A model generated the notes under the pieces. That model was not told where the DNA came from. It saw only the letters and a list, made by a program, of their open reading frames with translations, and did not search any database. From Bacteroidota bacterium (lineage in GTDB: Bacteria; Bacteroidota; Bacteroidia; Bacteroidales; Prolixibacteraceae): a DNA stretch of 40,278 nt. The position numbers and the translations under genes were made by a program. Numbering within the stretch: the first letter of the stretch is position 1; each line of letters begins with the position of its first letter. The stretch covers positions 1-40,278 of the forward strand of contig JAUXUF010000179.1 in assembly GCA_030684645.1 (NCBI GenBank), given 5' to 3'. Below are positions 8,398 to 14,860 of this stretch, one piece after another.

Positions 8398-10803
8398 ATG
8401 AAGAAATTAAAGATTGAAATACAGGTTATCCTTTTAACATTCTGCATCGCGGTTGCAGTGATTGTTTCAGGGTATCTGGCTTATCAAAGCCTTTCTGAAA
8501 TTGTTGAAACCATCCACAAGGAAGCACGTCCCGATCTCAAATTACTCCTGATTAAGGATATTGCATCCGATTTAAATGAAGTCGAAAATACAATCCGCCT
8601 TTACAGTCTGACCGGAGACACATCGTTCCTTCATCCGTACCGGCAACTTGATGCCGCCATTCAGGGAAAGCTAAACACACTGACCGGTTATGCTATTCCC
8701 GGTTCAAGTGAAATTATTCATATTGATTCCATTGCGTTACTTGCCAATCGGAAACTGCTGATCTGGGATGAAATCAGGGCACTTCATCACTCGAAAACTA
8801 ATGCGCACAATACGTTTTCAAGTCTCTATTCCAGAATTGATACTGTCATCATTCAACCCGACACAATCAGGTTTAAACCGGAAGAGCAAAAAGGATTCTT
8901 CAAACGGATTTTCAGCAAAAAAGATACAACAACGAGGCAACCTGTTATCATCAATAAAGCCAAAGAAAAGGAAATCCTCAAAAAAGAAATTGCCGGCATT
9001 GAACAGCAAATCACCAATCAAACCAAACGATTGCAAACCAAAGAAATGGTTTTGCTCGAACAGAACATTCAGTTAACCAAAACTCTGAACCAACATATTA
9101 CAAGTCTTGAAAACAGCGAACAAAAACGTCTGGAAACGAAAACACAGGAAGCTGATTCTTTGGCAGCACAAACCTACCGGCGAATGGCCATTTTTACCAT
9201 TGCAGCCGTAATCCTGTTGATCATTATTCTGATCCTGTTCTTCCGGAACCTCCGGAAAAACAGAACTTACCAGCAAGTGCTGAGAAAAGCAAAAGCTGAA
9301 GCCGAAAACCTGGCCAAAGCCAAAGAAATGTTTGTGGCAACGGTCAGCCACGAAATGAGAACGCCGGTAAACGCCATCTACGGGCTGACCGAACAGATGC
9401 TTCAGAAAACAAATTCGGATGAAACGACTGCCGATCTGAAAGTTGTGCAAAAATCTGCAGAACACCTGATTGCGCTGGTAAACGACACCCTTGATTTCTC
9501 GAAAATCGAATCTCAGAAATTAAAAATTGAGCAAATAGATTTTTTACCTGATGAAATTATTACTGAGGTTCATACCCTGCATAAAGATTCGGCACAAAAA
9601 AAGGGCCTTGAATTGATTTTCAACAACAATACTGATAAAAATCTGGTTCTCCAGGGAGATCCGATCAGGCTGAAACAAATCCTGATCAATCTGATTACCA
9701 ACGCCATTAAATTCACCAACCAGGGGCAAATCACACTGATAGTTTCCGGAGAGGAAACTTCGGAACAAAATTACCTGTTACACATTGAAGTTTCGGACAC
9801 CGGTATTGGCATTTCAAAAGAAGACCTGCACCTGATTTTTGATGAGTTTGTACAATTGAATACCGATCTCACCCAAAAACAGCGCGGCGCCGGACTGGGA
9901 CTGTCCATCGTAAAAAAACTGGTTCTTCTCCAAAATGGGAAAATTGATGTCGATAGTTCCTTCGGAAAAGGAACTCGTTTTACATTACAAATACCTTATC
10001 AAAAAGGAAATCCGGACAATATGAAAAAACAATCGGTTGAACAGCTGCAAATCCCATCCTGGTTCCGGAAACTCCATTTTCTGATTGTTGATGACGAAGA
10101 ATTCAACCTTTATCTGATCAAAAACATCCTAAAAAAATGGGGAGTGTCGTTTACCGAGGCGAATAACGGACAGGAAGCCGTTGAACTCGTGGTGAAAAAT
10201 TCGTATGACTTGGTTCTTATGGACATCCAGATGCCGGTAATGGATGGATTTGAGGCAACCAGACTGATTTTGCAGCATTGTCCATCGTCCAAAATTATTG
10301 CCTTGACTGCCACCTCTAAGCCAGCAGATATTCAAAAGATAGAGATGACCGGAATACACGCCTATTTACTGAAGCCATTTGCTGAATCAGCCTTGCTCAA
10401 TACCATCCTGAAACTACTTCCGGAGAAAAACGAGAAATCCAATCAGGAAACAATTGAAAAGGAAACAACGATCGATCTGGATGAACTGGAACGGATTTCA
10501 GGAGGCGACACCGCTTTTTTCAATGAGATGCTGAGAATTTTTATCCGTTCGAGCGAAGAAACATTAGTCAGATTCCAGCAAAATTTTCAAAGCGCAGACT
10601 GGAGTGCCATCACTGAAACGGCCCATAAACTTGCAGCCCCGGCGAAACATTTACAAGCAACCACGCTTTACCATCATTTAAAGAAACTTGAAAACACCAC
10701 TGAAAACAGTAATCTGGAAGAGCTGAAGAAACTGATCGGGGTAATCGAACTGGAAATCAATCGCATCAATTCCATCCTGAAACAAAAACTAGAAGAAGGA
10801 TAA
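8398..10803 (+). CDS. Membrane-bound hybrid sensor histidine kinase with REC and Hpt domains
   Basis: An 801-residue sensor kinase. Transmembrane segments lie at about 8-30 and 263-285. They bracket a 230-residue periplasmic sensor with a long charged coiled-coil (about 160-250) and no named sensor fold that I recognise. The HisKA domain has the phospho-acceptor H318 in 'VSHEMRTP'. The ATPase domain has an N box 'NLITNAIKF', G1 'DTGIGI' and G2 'GAGLGLS'. The receiver has acidic 'VDDEE', D609 in 'LMDIQMPVMDG' and a Lys in 'LLKPF'. The C-terminal Hpt domain has H743 in 'ETAHKLAAPAKH'. The complete His-Asp-His relay could feed the adjacent NtrC-type regulator. A TTG three bases upstream is an alternative start; ATG at 8398 is preferred. 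Confidence 0.95.
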   Translation: MKKLKIEIQVILLTFCIAVAVIVSGYLAYQSLSEIVETIHKEARPDLKLLLIKDIASDLNEVENTIRLYSLTGDTSFLHPYRQLDAAIQGKLNTLTGYAIPGSSEIIHIDSIALLANRKLLIWDEIRALHHSKTNAHNTFSSLYSRIDTVIIQPDTIRFKPEEQKGFFKRIFSKKDTTTRQPVIINKAKEKEILKKEIAGIEQQITNQTKRLQTKEMVLLEQNIQLTKTLNQHITSLENSEQKRLETKTQEADSLAAQTYRRMAIFTIAAVILLIIILILFFRNLRKNRTYQQVLRKAKAEAENLAKAKEMFVATVSHEMRTPVNAIYGLTEQMLQKTNSDETTADLKVVQKSAEHLIALVNDTLDFSKIESQKLKIEQIDFLPDEIITEVHTLHKDSAQKKGLELIFNNNTDKNLVLQGDPIRLKQILINLITNAIKFTNQGQITLIVSGEETSEQNYLLHIEVSDTGIGISKEDLHLIFDEFVQLNTDLTQKQRGAGLGLSIVKKLVLLQNGKIDVDSSFGKGTRFTLQIPYQKGNPDNMKKQSVEQLQIPSWFRKLHFLIVDDEEFNLYLIKNILKKWGVSFTEANNGQEAVELVVKNSYDLVLMDIQMPVMDGFEATRLILQHCPSSKIIALTATSKPADIQKIEMTGIHAYLLKPFAESALLNTILKLLPEKNEKSNQETIEKETTIDLDELERISGGDTAFFNEMLRIFIRSSEETLVRFQQNFQSADWSAITETAHKLAAPAKHLQATTLYHHLKKLENTTENSNLEELKKLIGVIELEINRINSILKQKLEEG

Positions 10804-10819
10804 TTTCAAATCAAATATT

Positions 10820-10834
10820 TTCTCAAAATGAGAA
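10820..10834. promoter_or_regulatory. Palindrome TTCTCA-N3-TGAGAA ahead of the sigma-54 activator gene
   Basis: Perfect 6-bp arms TTCTCA (10820-10825) and TGAGAA (10829-10834) with a 3-nt AAA spacer, between the kinase and activator genes. It shares its architecture, and most of each arm, with the TTTATCA-N3-TGATAAA palindromes upstream of the two sigma-54 promoters. It could be a weaker site for the same activator (autoregulation) or an RNA hairpin. No T tract follows, so it is not a typical terminator. Confidence 0.4.
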
Positions 10835-10912
10835 TATGATCGTCCATTTCAGCTAAAAACTTACTAACTTGCCGGTACAGATTGAAATTCAAAATAACAA
10901 ACCGTCGTAAAA

Positions 10913-12268
10913 ATGCCCGAAAAAGCCTTCAAAATATTTGTCGTTGAGGATGATGAATGGTACAACCGCCTGCTCGTTCATACCTTGTCCCTCAATCCCG
11001 ATTACGAAATACAATCCTTTACCACCGGAAAAGACTGCCTGGCCAATTTATACCAGGAACCGGATGTAATTACCCTGGATTACCGGCTTCCCGACATGAA
11101 AGGGTTGGAAGTATTGAAACAGATCAAGGAAATTAACGAAGACATCCAGATCATTCTTATTTCGGAACAAGATGATATTGAGGTGGTGGTCTCGTTATTA
11201 AGACTCGGCGCCTTTGATTACATTGTTAAGTCGAAAGACATCCGGGAACGGTTGCTGAATACGGTTAGCAACATCAGGCAGGGTAGCAACCTGAAAAAGG
11301 AAATTGTGACCTTGAGGCAGGAGGTCAAAAAGAAATATACTGACCAAGGCACCATCATCGGCAACAGCGCTGCTACGCGGAAAGTATATGAACTGATTGA
11401 GAAAGCTACCCGAACCAACATCACAGTAACCATTACCGGAGAAACCGGTACCGGTAAAGAACTGGTGGCCAAAGCGATACATTATAATTCAAACCGTTCG
11501 AAACAACCGTTTATCCCCGTTAATGTTGCAGCAATTCCCAGAGAGTTGATTGAAAGTGAACTTTTCGGGCACGAAAAAGGCGCTTTCACAGGGGCAGCTT
11601 TCCGCCGGATTGGTAAGTTCGAAGAAGCCAACGGTGGTACATTATTTCTCGACGAAATAGCCGAAATGGAGATTTCCCTTCAGGCAAAATTGCTGCGCGC
11701 CCTTCAGGAAAGAGAAATTATCCGGATAGGTAGCAACACACCCGTAAAATTTGATTGCCGGATCATCATTGCAACCAATAAAGATTTGCTGGAAGAAATC
11801 AAGAAAGGAAATTTCAGGCAGGACCTCTATTACCGGTTATATGGCCTTCCCATCGAATTACCACCTTTGCGCGAACGTGAAAATGATGTGATTATATTGG
11901 CCAGGCACTTTATAAACGTATTCTGCAAGGAGAACAAAATGGCCCCAAAAACTTTAACCCCCGAGGCCTCAACCCGTTTGCTCACCTATTCATTTCCCGG
12001 AAATATCCGCGAATTAAAGTCGGTGATCGAACTGGCAGTCACACTGGCCGATCAGGATGAAATATCCGCCGAGTATATTGTTTTGGGCAGAGGGCCGGAT
12101 TTACTCGATGACTTATTCAGCCAGGAACTCAGCCTCCGGGAATATGATATCCGGATCGTCAGAAAGTTTCTCGACAAATATGATAACAACATCAAACTGG
12201 TGGCCGAAAAATTGGATCTTGGAGTGGCAACCATCTACCGGATGTTGAAGGAAGACAATAAAGAATAG
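10913..12268 (+). CDS. Sigma-54-dependent response regulator (NtrC family)
   Basis: A 451-residue enhancer-binding protein that, when phosphorylated, should remodel sigma-54 RNA polymerase. The receiver domain (about 5-120) has the acidic pair in 'VVEDDE', phospho-acceptor D56 in 'ITLDYRLPDMKG' and a Lys in 'YIVKSKD'. The AAA+ domain has Walker A GETGTGKE at 176-183, the sigma-54-contacting loop GAFTGA at 223-228, Walker B 'GTLFLDEI' and 'FRQDLYYRL'. The C-terminal Fis-type helix-turn-helix is 'VAEKLDLGVATIYRML' at about 431-446. It sits 109 bp after the hybrid kinase, its likely phosphodonor system. The two sigma-54 promoters downstream (12393 and 13727), each with a conserved palindrome at the same distance, are its obvious targets. 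Confidence 0.96.
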   Translation: MPEKAFKIFVVEDDEWYNRLLVHTLSLNPDYEIQSFTTGKDCLANLYQEPDVITLDYRLPDMKGLEVLKQIKEINEDIQIILISEQDDIEVVVSLLRLGAFDYIVKSKDIRERLLNTVSNIRQGSNLKKEIVTLRQEVKKKYTDQGTIIGNSAATRKVYELIEKATRTNITVTITGETGTGKELVAKAIHYNSNRSKQPFIPVNVAAIPRELIESELFGHEKGAFTGAAFRRIGKFEEANGGTLFLDEIAEMEISLQAKLLRALQEREIIRIGSNTPVKFDCRIIIATNKDLLEEIKKGNFRQDLYYRLYGLPIELPPLRERENDVIILARHFINVFCKENKMAPKTLTPEASTRLLTYSFPGNIRELKSVIELAVTLADQDEISAEYIVLGRGPDLLDDLFSQELSLREYDIRIVRKFLDKYDNNIKLVAEKLDLGVATIYRMLKEDNKE

Positions 12269-12288
12269 AACATCTTCAGTTTATGAAA

Positions 12289-12327
12289 TTTATCAATTAA
12301 GGATTATTTTTTTATCATTTTGATAAA
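12289..12327. promoter_or_regulatory. Upstream activator site A (half-site plus palindrome)
   Basis: Half-site TTTATCA at 12289-12295 is followed 22 bp later (start to start) by the perfect palindrome TTTATCA-TTT-TGATAAA at 12311-12327. The palindrome begins 83 bp before the -24 GG of the promoter at 12393, a normal enhancer distance. The same arrangement recurs at 13624-13661. It is inferred to bind the adjacent NtrC-type regulator. Confidence 0.7.
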
Positions 12328-12392
12328 ACAAGACTTCATCAAAATCCATATATAACTTTAATTAACAGGACTTTAACGCAATGTCTTCATAA

Positions 12393-12408
12393 TGGCACAG
12401 GCATTGCT
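12393..12408 (+). promoter_or_regulatory. Sigma-54 promoter A (-24/-12)
   Basis: TGGCAC-AGGCA-TTGCT matches the sigma-54 consensus, with GG at 12394-12395 and GC at 12406-12407 exactly 10 bp apart. The expected start point is about 12418. Downstream come a leader hairpin, a remnant of the coiled-coil gene, and the AraC-type regulator gene, which this promoter probably drives. The 16 bases are identical to promoter B at 13727. Confidence 0.88.
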
Positions 12409-12429
12409 TTGCCTTTTTCTGAAATCGAA

Positions 12430-12448
12430 CAGCACCCATAAAGTGCTG
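12430..12448 (+). other. Leader hairpin A
   Basis: Perfect stem CAGCAC (12430-12435) and GTGCTG (12443-12448), starting about 12 nt after the predicted start point of sigma-54 promoter A. It is followed by a GATCnTTAAAACAA block shared with leader B. Confidence 0.5.
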
Positions 12449-12486
12449 ATCCTTAAAACAAATAATTATTTTAACTCTTAATTTTT

Positions 12487-12636
12487 GAAATCGAAAACAA
12501 TTTGAAATTAATAAAAGAAAAAAGGAACCAAATCTCGATGGTTCAATCAGAAGGTGGCAAAAACAGAAAACAGGCAATTATTGACGACATCAATCTGTTG
12601 AACAACCTGGTAGAAGGAAACCATAAAAAAATTTAA
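12487..12636 (+). pseudogene. Truncated remnant of the sigma-54-controlled coiled-coil gene
   Basis: From 12487 to 12633 this stretch aligns without a gap to 14065-14211 of the intact gene at 13867, covering its residues 67-115. Both read EIE-NL-IKEKRNQI-M, then SEGGKNRKQ and IIDDI at matching positions. A TAA at 12634-12636 stands where the intact gene has GCC (Ala116). The start codon, transmembrane anchor and whole C-terminal half are absent. An internal ATG at 12538 would give only 32 residues (MVQSEGGKNRKQAIIDDINL and 12 more). It follows an intact sigma-54 promoter and leader, so the RNA is probably still made. A functional small protein cannot be excluded. Confidence 0.8.
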
Positions 12637-12676
12637 CGAACCATTGAACTAAATATTAACCTAAAATTGAAATCAT

Positions 12677-13255
12677 TTGAAACTATACATTAAATACATG
12701 GTTAGCAACCGATGCAAAGTAGCAGTTAAAGATGAGTTGAAAAAACTAGGGCTGCACTATATACTGGTTGATCTGGGAGAAGTAGAGATCATGGAAAATC
12801 TCTCGGATAAAGCACGGGAGCATGTAAAGGCTGCTTTATTTAGCATCGGATTTGAATTAATGGACGATAAACGTTCGGTGTTGATTGAAAGAATAAAAAA
12901 TACAATTATTGAAATGATCCATCATTCGAACGAAATAATCAAAACAAATTTTTCCATTTTTTTAAGCGAAAAATTAAACTACGATTATACTTATCTGGCC
13001 AATTTATTTTCGGAAGTGCAGGGAATTACAATTGAGCAATTCATCATCTCTCACAAAATTGAAAAAATTAAAGAATTGATTATTTACGGAGAACTAAACA
13101 TTACCGAAATTGCATGGAAGATGAATTACAGCAGTGTAGCACACCTATCCAACCAATTTAAGAAAATGGCAGGTCTTACACCTTCACATTTTAAACAATT
13201 GAAAGAAAAAAGACGAAGCCCGATTGATGAGATTGGAAATAAAATGATGAATTAA
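12677..13255 (+). CDS. AraC-family helix-turn-helix regulator (short Bacteroidota type)
   Basis: A 192-residue transcription factor. The N-terminal about 60 residues (MKLYIKYMVSNRCKVAVKDE onward, with 'LGLHYILVDLGEVEI') form the small domain seen in a common Bacteroidota group of AraC proteins. The C-terminal 85-180 region is the double helix-turn-helix, with 'LNYDYTYLANLFSEVQG' as the first motif and 'LNITEIAWKMNYSSVAHLSN' then 'FKKMAGLTPSHFKQL' as the second. I use a TTG start because it restores the family's usual MKLYIK N-terminus; the next ATG would remove it. It lies 269 bp downstream of sigma-54 promoter A with only a gene remnant between, so it may be a second-tier regulator induced by the kinase/activator pair. 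Its ligand and targets are unknown. Confidence 0.9.
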   Translation: MKLYIKYMVSNRCKVAVKDELKKLGLHYILVDLGEVEIMENLSDKAREHVKAALFSIGFELMDDKRSVLIERIKNTIIEMIHHSNEIIKTNFSIFLSEKLNYDYTYLANLFSEVQGITIEQFIISHKIEKIKELIIYGELNITEIAWKMNYSSVAHLSNQFKKMAGLTPSHFKQLKEKRRSPIDEIGNKMMN

Positions 13256-13398
13256 AAGGCATAACAGAAGGAATAAAATGGAAAGAACAGAAGCAGGAAC
13301 AAACTCGATTTCCATTTGTAAATACGATTTCAGATAAAAAATCTGAAACATCATTAATTCAGGAACAGAAACCACCAATTCAACCCGGTGTTACCTGT
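13256..13398 (+). other. Region after the AraC gene with an 8-bp hairpin
   Basis: Perfect hairpin TTTCAGAT (13328-13335), loop AAAAA, ATCTGAAA (13341-13348). A 19-codon frame beginning at ATG 13278 with an upstream AGAAGGA could be translated (MERTEAGTNSISICKYDFR), but nothing else supports it. Confidence 0.35.
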
Positions 13399-13435
13399 AA
13401 GGCTGCTACGGTTATTTCCGGGCAGCCTTTTTAAA
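13399..13435 (+). terminator. Terminator after the AraC-type gene
   Basis: Stem AAGGCTGC (13399-13406) and GCAGCCTT (13422-13429), with an inner CGG/CCG pair in the loop, followed by TTTAAATTTT. It separates the AraC unit from the next sigma-54 module. Confidence 0.75.
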
Positions 13436-13468
13436 TTTTGCACGGACGGTTTTTTTTGATTCTTTCCT

Positions 13469-13551
13469 ACCCGGGGCGCCACTTCCCGAATTCCCGGGAT
13501 CGTTTGCCCCGGGCTACAAATCCCACAGCCGACGGATCGCCCATACTGGGC
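13469..13551. repeat. REP-like GC-rich palindromic element
   Basis: CCCGGGGC (13470-13477) pairs perfectly with GCCCCGGG (13506-13513), and a nested TTCCCG/CGGGAT palindrome lies between. A second stem GCCCA-TAC-TGGGC follows at 13539-13551. The GC-rich run is sharply different from its AT-rich surroundings. The 'CCCCGGGCTACAAAT' type of sequence resembles repetitive extragenic palindromes I know from Bacteroidota genomes. Only one copy is in the window, so repetition is inferred. Confidence 0.5.
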
Positions 13552-13623
13552 TGAACCCCCAATGCGCCAAAGTTAATCGTTTATGGGCTGTATTCTTGAT
13601 ATACTGAGGGTCCCTTATTCAAA

Positions 13624-13661
13624 TTTATCAATTCAGGATTAATCTTTATCATTTTGATAAA
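13624..13661. promoter_or_regulatory. Upstream activator site B (half-site plus palindrome)
   Basis: Half-site TTTATCA at 13624-13630 and palindrome TTTATCA-TTT-TGATAAA at 13645-13661, which begins 83 bp before the -24 GG of the promoter at 13727. Sequence and spacing match site A almost exactly (half-site offset 21 against 22). Confidence 0.7.
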
Positions 13662-13726
13662 ATTTGATTCTTTCACTTTTCACACAATGAATTAACAAAC
13701 AACACTTTAACACATTTTCATTCAAT

Positions 13727-13742
13727 TGGCACAGGCATTGCT
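13727..13742 (+). promoter_or_regulatory. Sigma-54 promoter B (-24/-12)
   Basis: TGGCAC-AGGCA-TTGCT, with GG at 13728-13729 and GC at 13740-13741, 10 bp apart. The expected start point is about 13752, leaving a leader of about 115 nt before the coiled-coil gene at 13867. The core is identical to promoter A. Confidence 0.88.
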
Positions 13743-13757
13743 ATCCCTTATTGCGAA

Positions 13758-13824
13758 ATCAAACAGCGCTAAAGTGTGTGAACCGGATTATTACAAGAAA
13801 GAAGTGCTAAAGTGACTGTTTGAT
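13758..13824 (+). other. Structured leader B with long-range stem
   Basis: ATCAAACAG (13758-13766) is perfectly complementary to CTGTTTGAT (13816-13824) and would close a stem over almost the whole leader. Within it an imperfect direct repeat occurs, AGCGCTAAAGTGTGTG and AGTGCTAAAGTGACTG (near 13765 and 13803). The left arm starts within a few bases of the predicted transcript start. A role in RNA stability or translation control is inference. Confidence 0.5.
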
Positions 13825-13860
13825 CTTTAAAACAATTAAAAATTCATTTACTTAATAGAA

Positions 13861-14053
13861 TATGACATGGAAAACAAAAACAAAACACAGTTAGTGACAA
13901 TCATTATTGCAGGTTTAATTTTGATTGTCGGAATCGTTGGCGGAGTGTATGTTTATAACCAAAAGGAAGCAGAAATCAAATCCTTGATGGTTGAAAAGAC
14001 TAACACAAACCAAATGATCCAACAGAAAGATTCGATCATGTATGACATGGAAA
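13861..14053 (+). repeat. 13-bp direct repeat at the start codon and inside the coiled-coil gene
   Basis: TATGACATGGAAA occurs at 13861-13873, overlapping the start codon, and again at 14041-14053. The copies are exactly 180 bp (60 codons) apart. Recombination between them would remove the start and membrane anchor in frame and leave a start codon at residue 61. Confidence 0.7.
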
Positions 14054-14778
14054 GCACTTTTAATGAAATCGAAAGCAATCTGAAGACCATAAAAGAAAAA
14101 AGAAATCAAATCGCCATGGTACCATCAGAAGGTGGCAAAAACAGAAAACAGGTAATTATTGACGACATTAAAATGCTGGACAATTTGATGGATGAAAACA
14201 ATAGAAAAATTGCCGACCTGGAGCAGAAACTAAGAAAATCAGGATTGAACATGAAATCTTATGAAAAAAGACTTCAGAGTTTAACTGCAACTATCGAAAG
14301 CCAGAATACTGAAATTGCCGAATTGAAAACGATGATTGAAAACAAAAATATCACTCTGGCAGAGTTGGACTCCAGGATCCAAAACCTGAATTCTGATATG
14401 CAAAGACAGTCTGATACCATCAGTTACAAGCAAAAACAGATTGTGGATAAAACGGATAAGCTAAACACAGCTCATTATGCACTTGGAACCTTCAAGGAGC
14501 TAAAAAAAGAAGGCATACTTAACCGCGAAGGTGCAATCCTTGGAATTGGCGGAGATAAAGCAATTCAGGGAAATTTTGATCCGAAATATTTTACTGAACT
14601 TGACATTCGCAAAACAAAAACAATCCCTTTAAATGCAAGAAAAGCCGTTGTGATTTCAGAACATCCAAGCAGCTCCTATAAGTTGGTTGAAGAAAACGGA
14701 CAGATAGCTTACCTGCAAATCGAAAACCCGGAAGAATTCTGGAGAATTTCGAAATATGCCGTCATTCAGGTAAAATAA
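13867..14778 (+). CDS. Membrane-anchored coiled-coil protein under sigma-54 control
   Basis: A 303-residue protein of unknown function. One transmembrane segment (about 9-30, TIIIAGLILIVGIVGGVYVY) follows a short polar N-terminus. A long heptad-rich coiled coil (about 33-205) comes next, and then a compact C-terminal domain (about 206-303) with 'ELKKEGILNREGAILGIGG', 'FTELDIRKTKTIPL' and 'VISEHPSSSYKLVE'. The topology suggests an inner-membrane anchor with the coiled coil and terminal domain in the periplasm. The C-terminal domain resembles that of proteins widespread in Bacteroidota and usually left as hypothetical; I cannot name its function. Promoter B and its activator site precede it. 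A DUF4382 lipoprotein gene follows after 82 bp and is probably co-expressed. Confidence 0.88.
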   Translation: MENKNKTQLVTIIIAGLILIVGIVGGVYVYNQKEAEIKSLMVEKTNTNQMIQQKDSIMYDMESTFNEIESNLKTIKEKRNQIAMVPSEGGKNRKQVIIDDIKMLDNLMDENNRKIADLEQKLRKSGLNMKSYEKRLQSLTATIESQNTEIAELKTMIENKNITLAELDSRIQNLNSDMQRQSDTISYKQKQIVDKTDKLNTAHYALGTFKELKKEGILNREGAILGIGGDKAIQGNFDPKYFTELDIRKTKTIPLNARKAVVISEHPSSSYKLVEENGQIAYLQIENPEEFWRISKYAVIQVK

Positions 14779-14860
14779 TAGAACCTTGTACGATCGCATT
14801 TGTTTATACATCAATGAAACATATTACCAAATCCAAATTTATAAATTTAAAATTACAAAC

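Noticed and set aside
13278-13337. 19-codon frame with an AGAAGGA just upstream
   Set aside because: Too short to judge, the hairpin at 13328 overlaps its end, and Shine-Dalgarno-like sequences carry little weight in Bacteroidota.
14786-14860. TTG start giving 25 extra residues on the DUF4382 protein
   Set aside because: The extension has no signal character; the ATG at 14861 begins a textbook lipoprotein leader.
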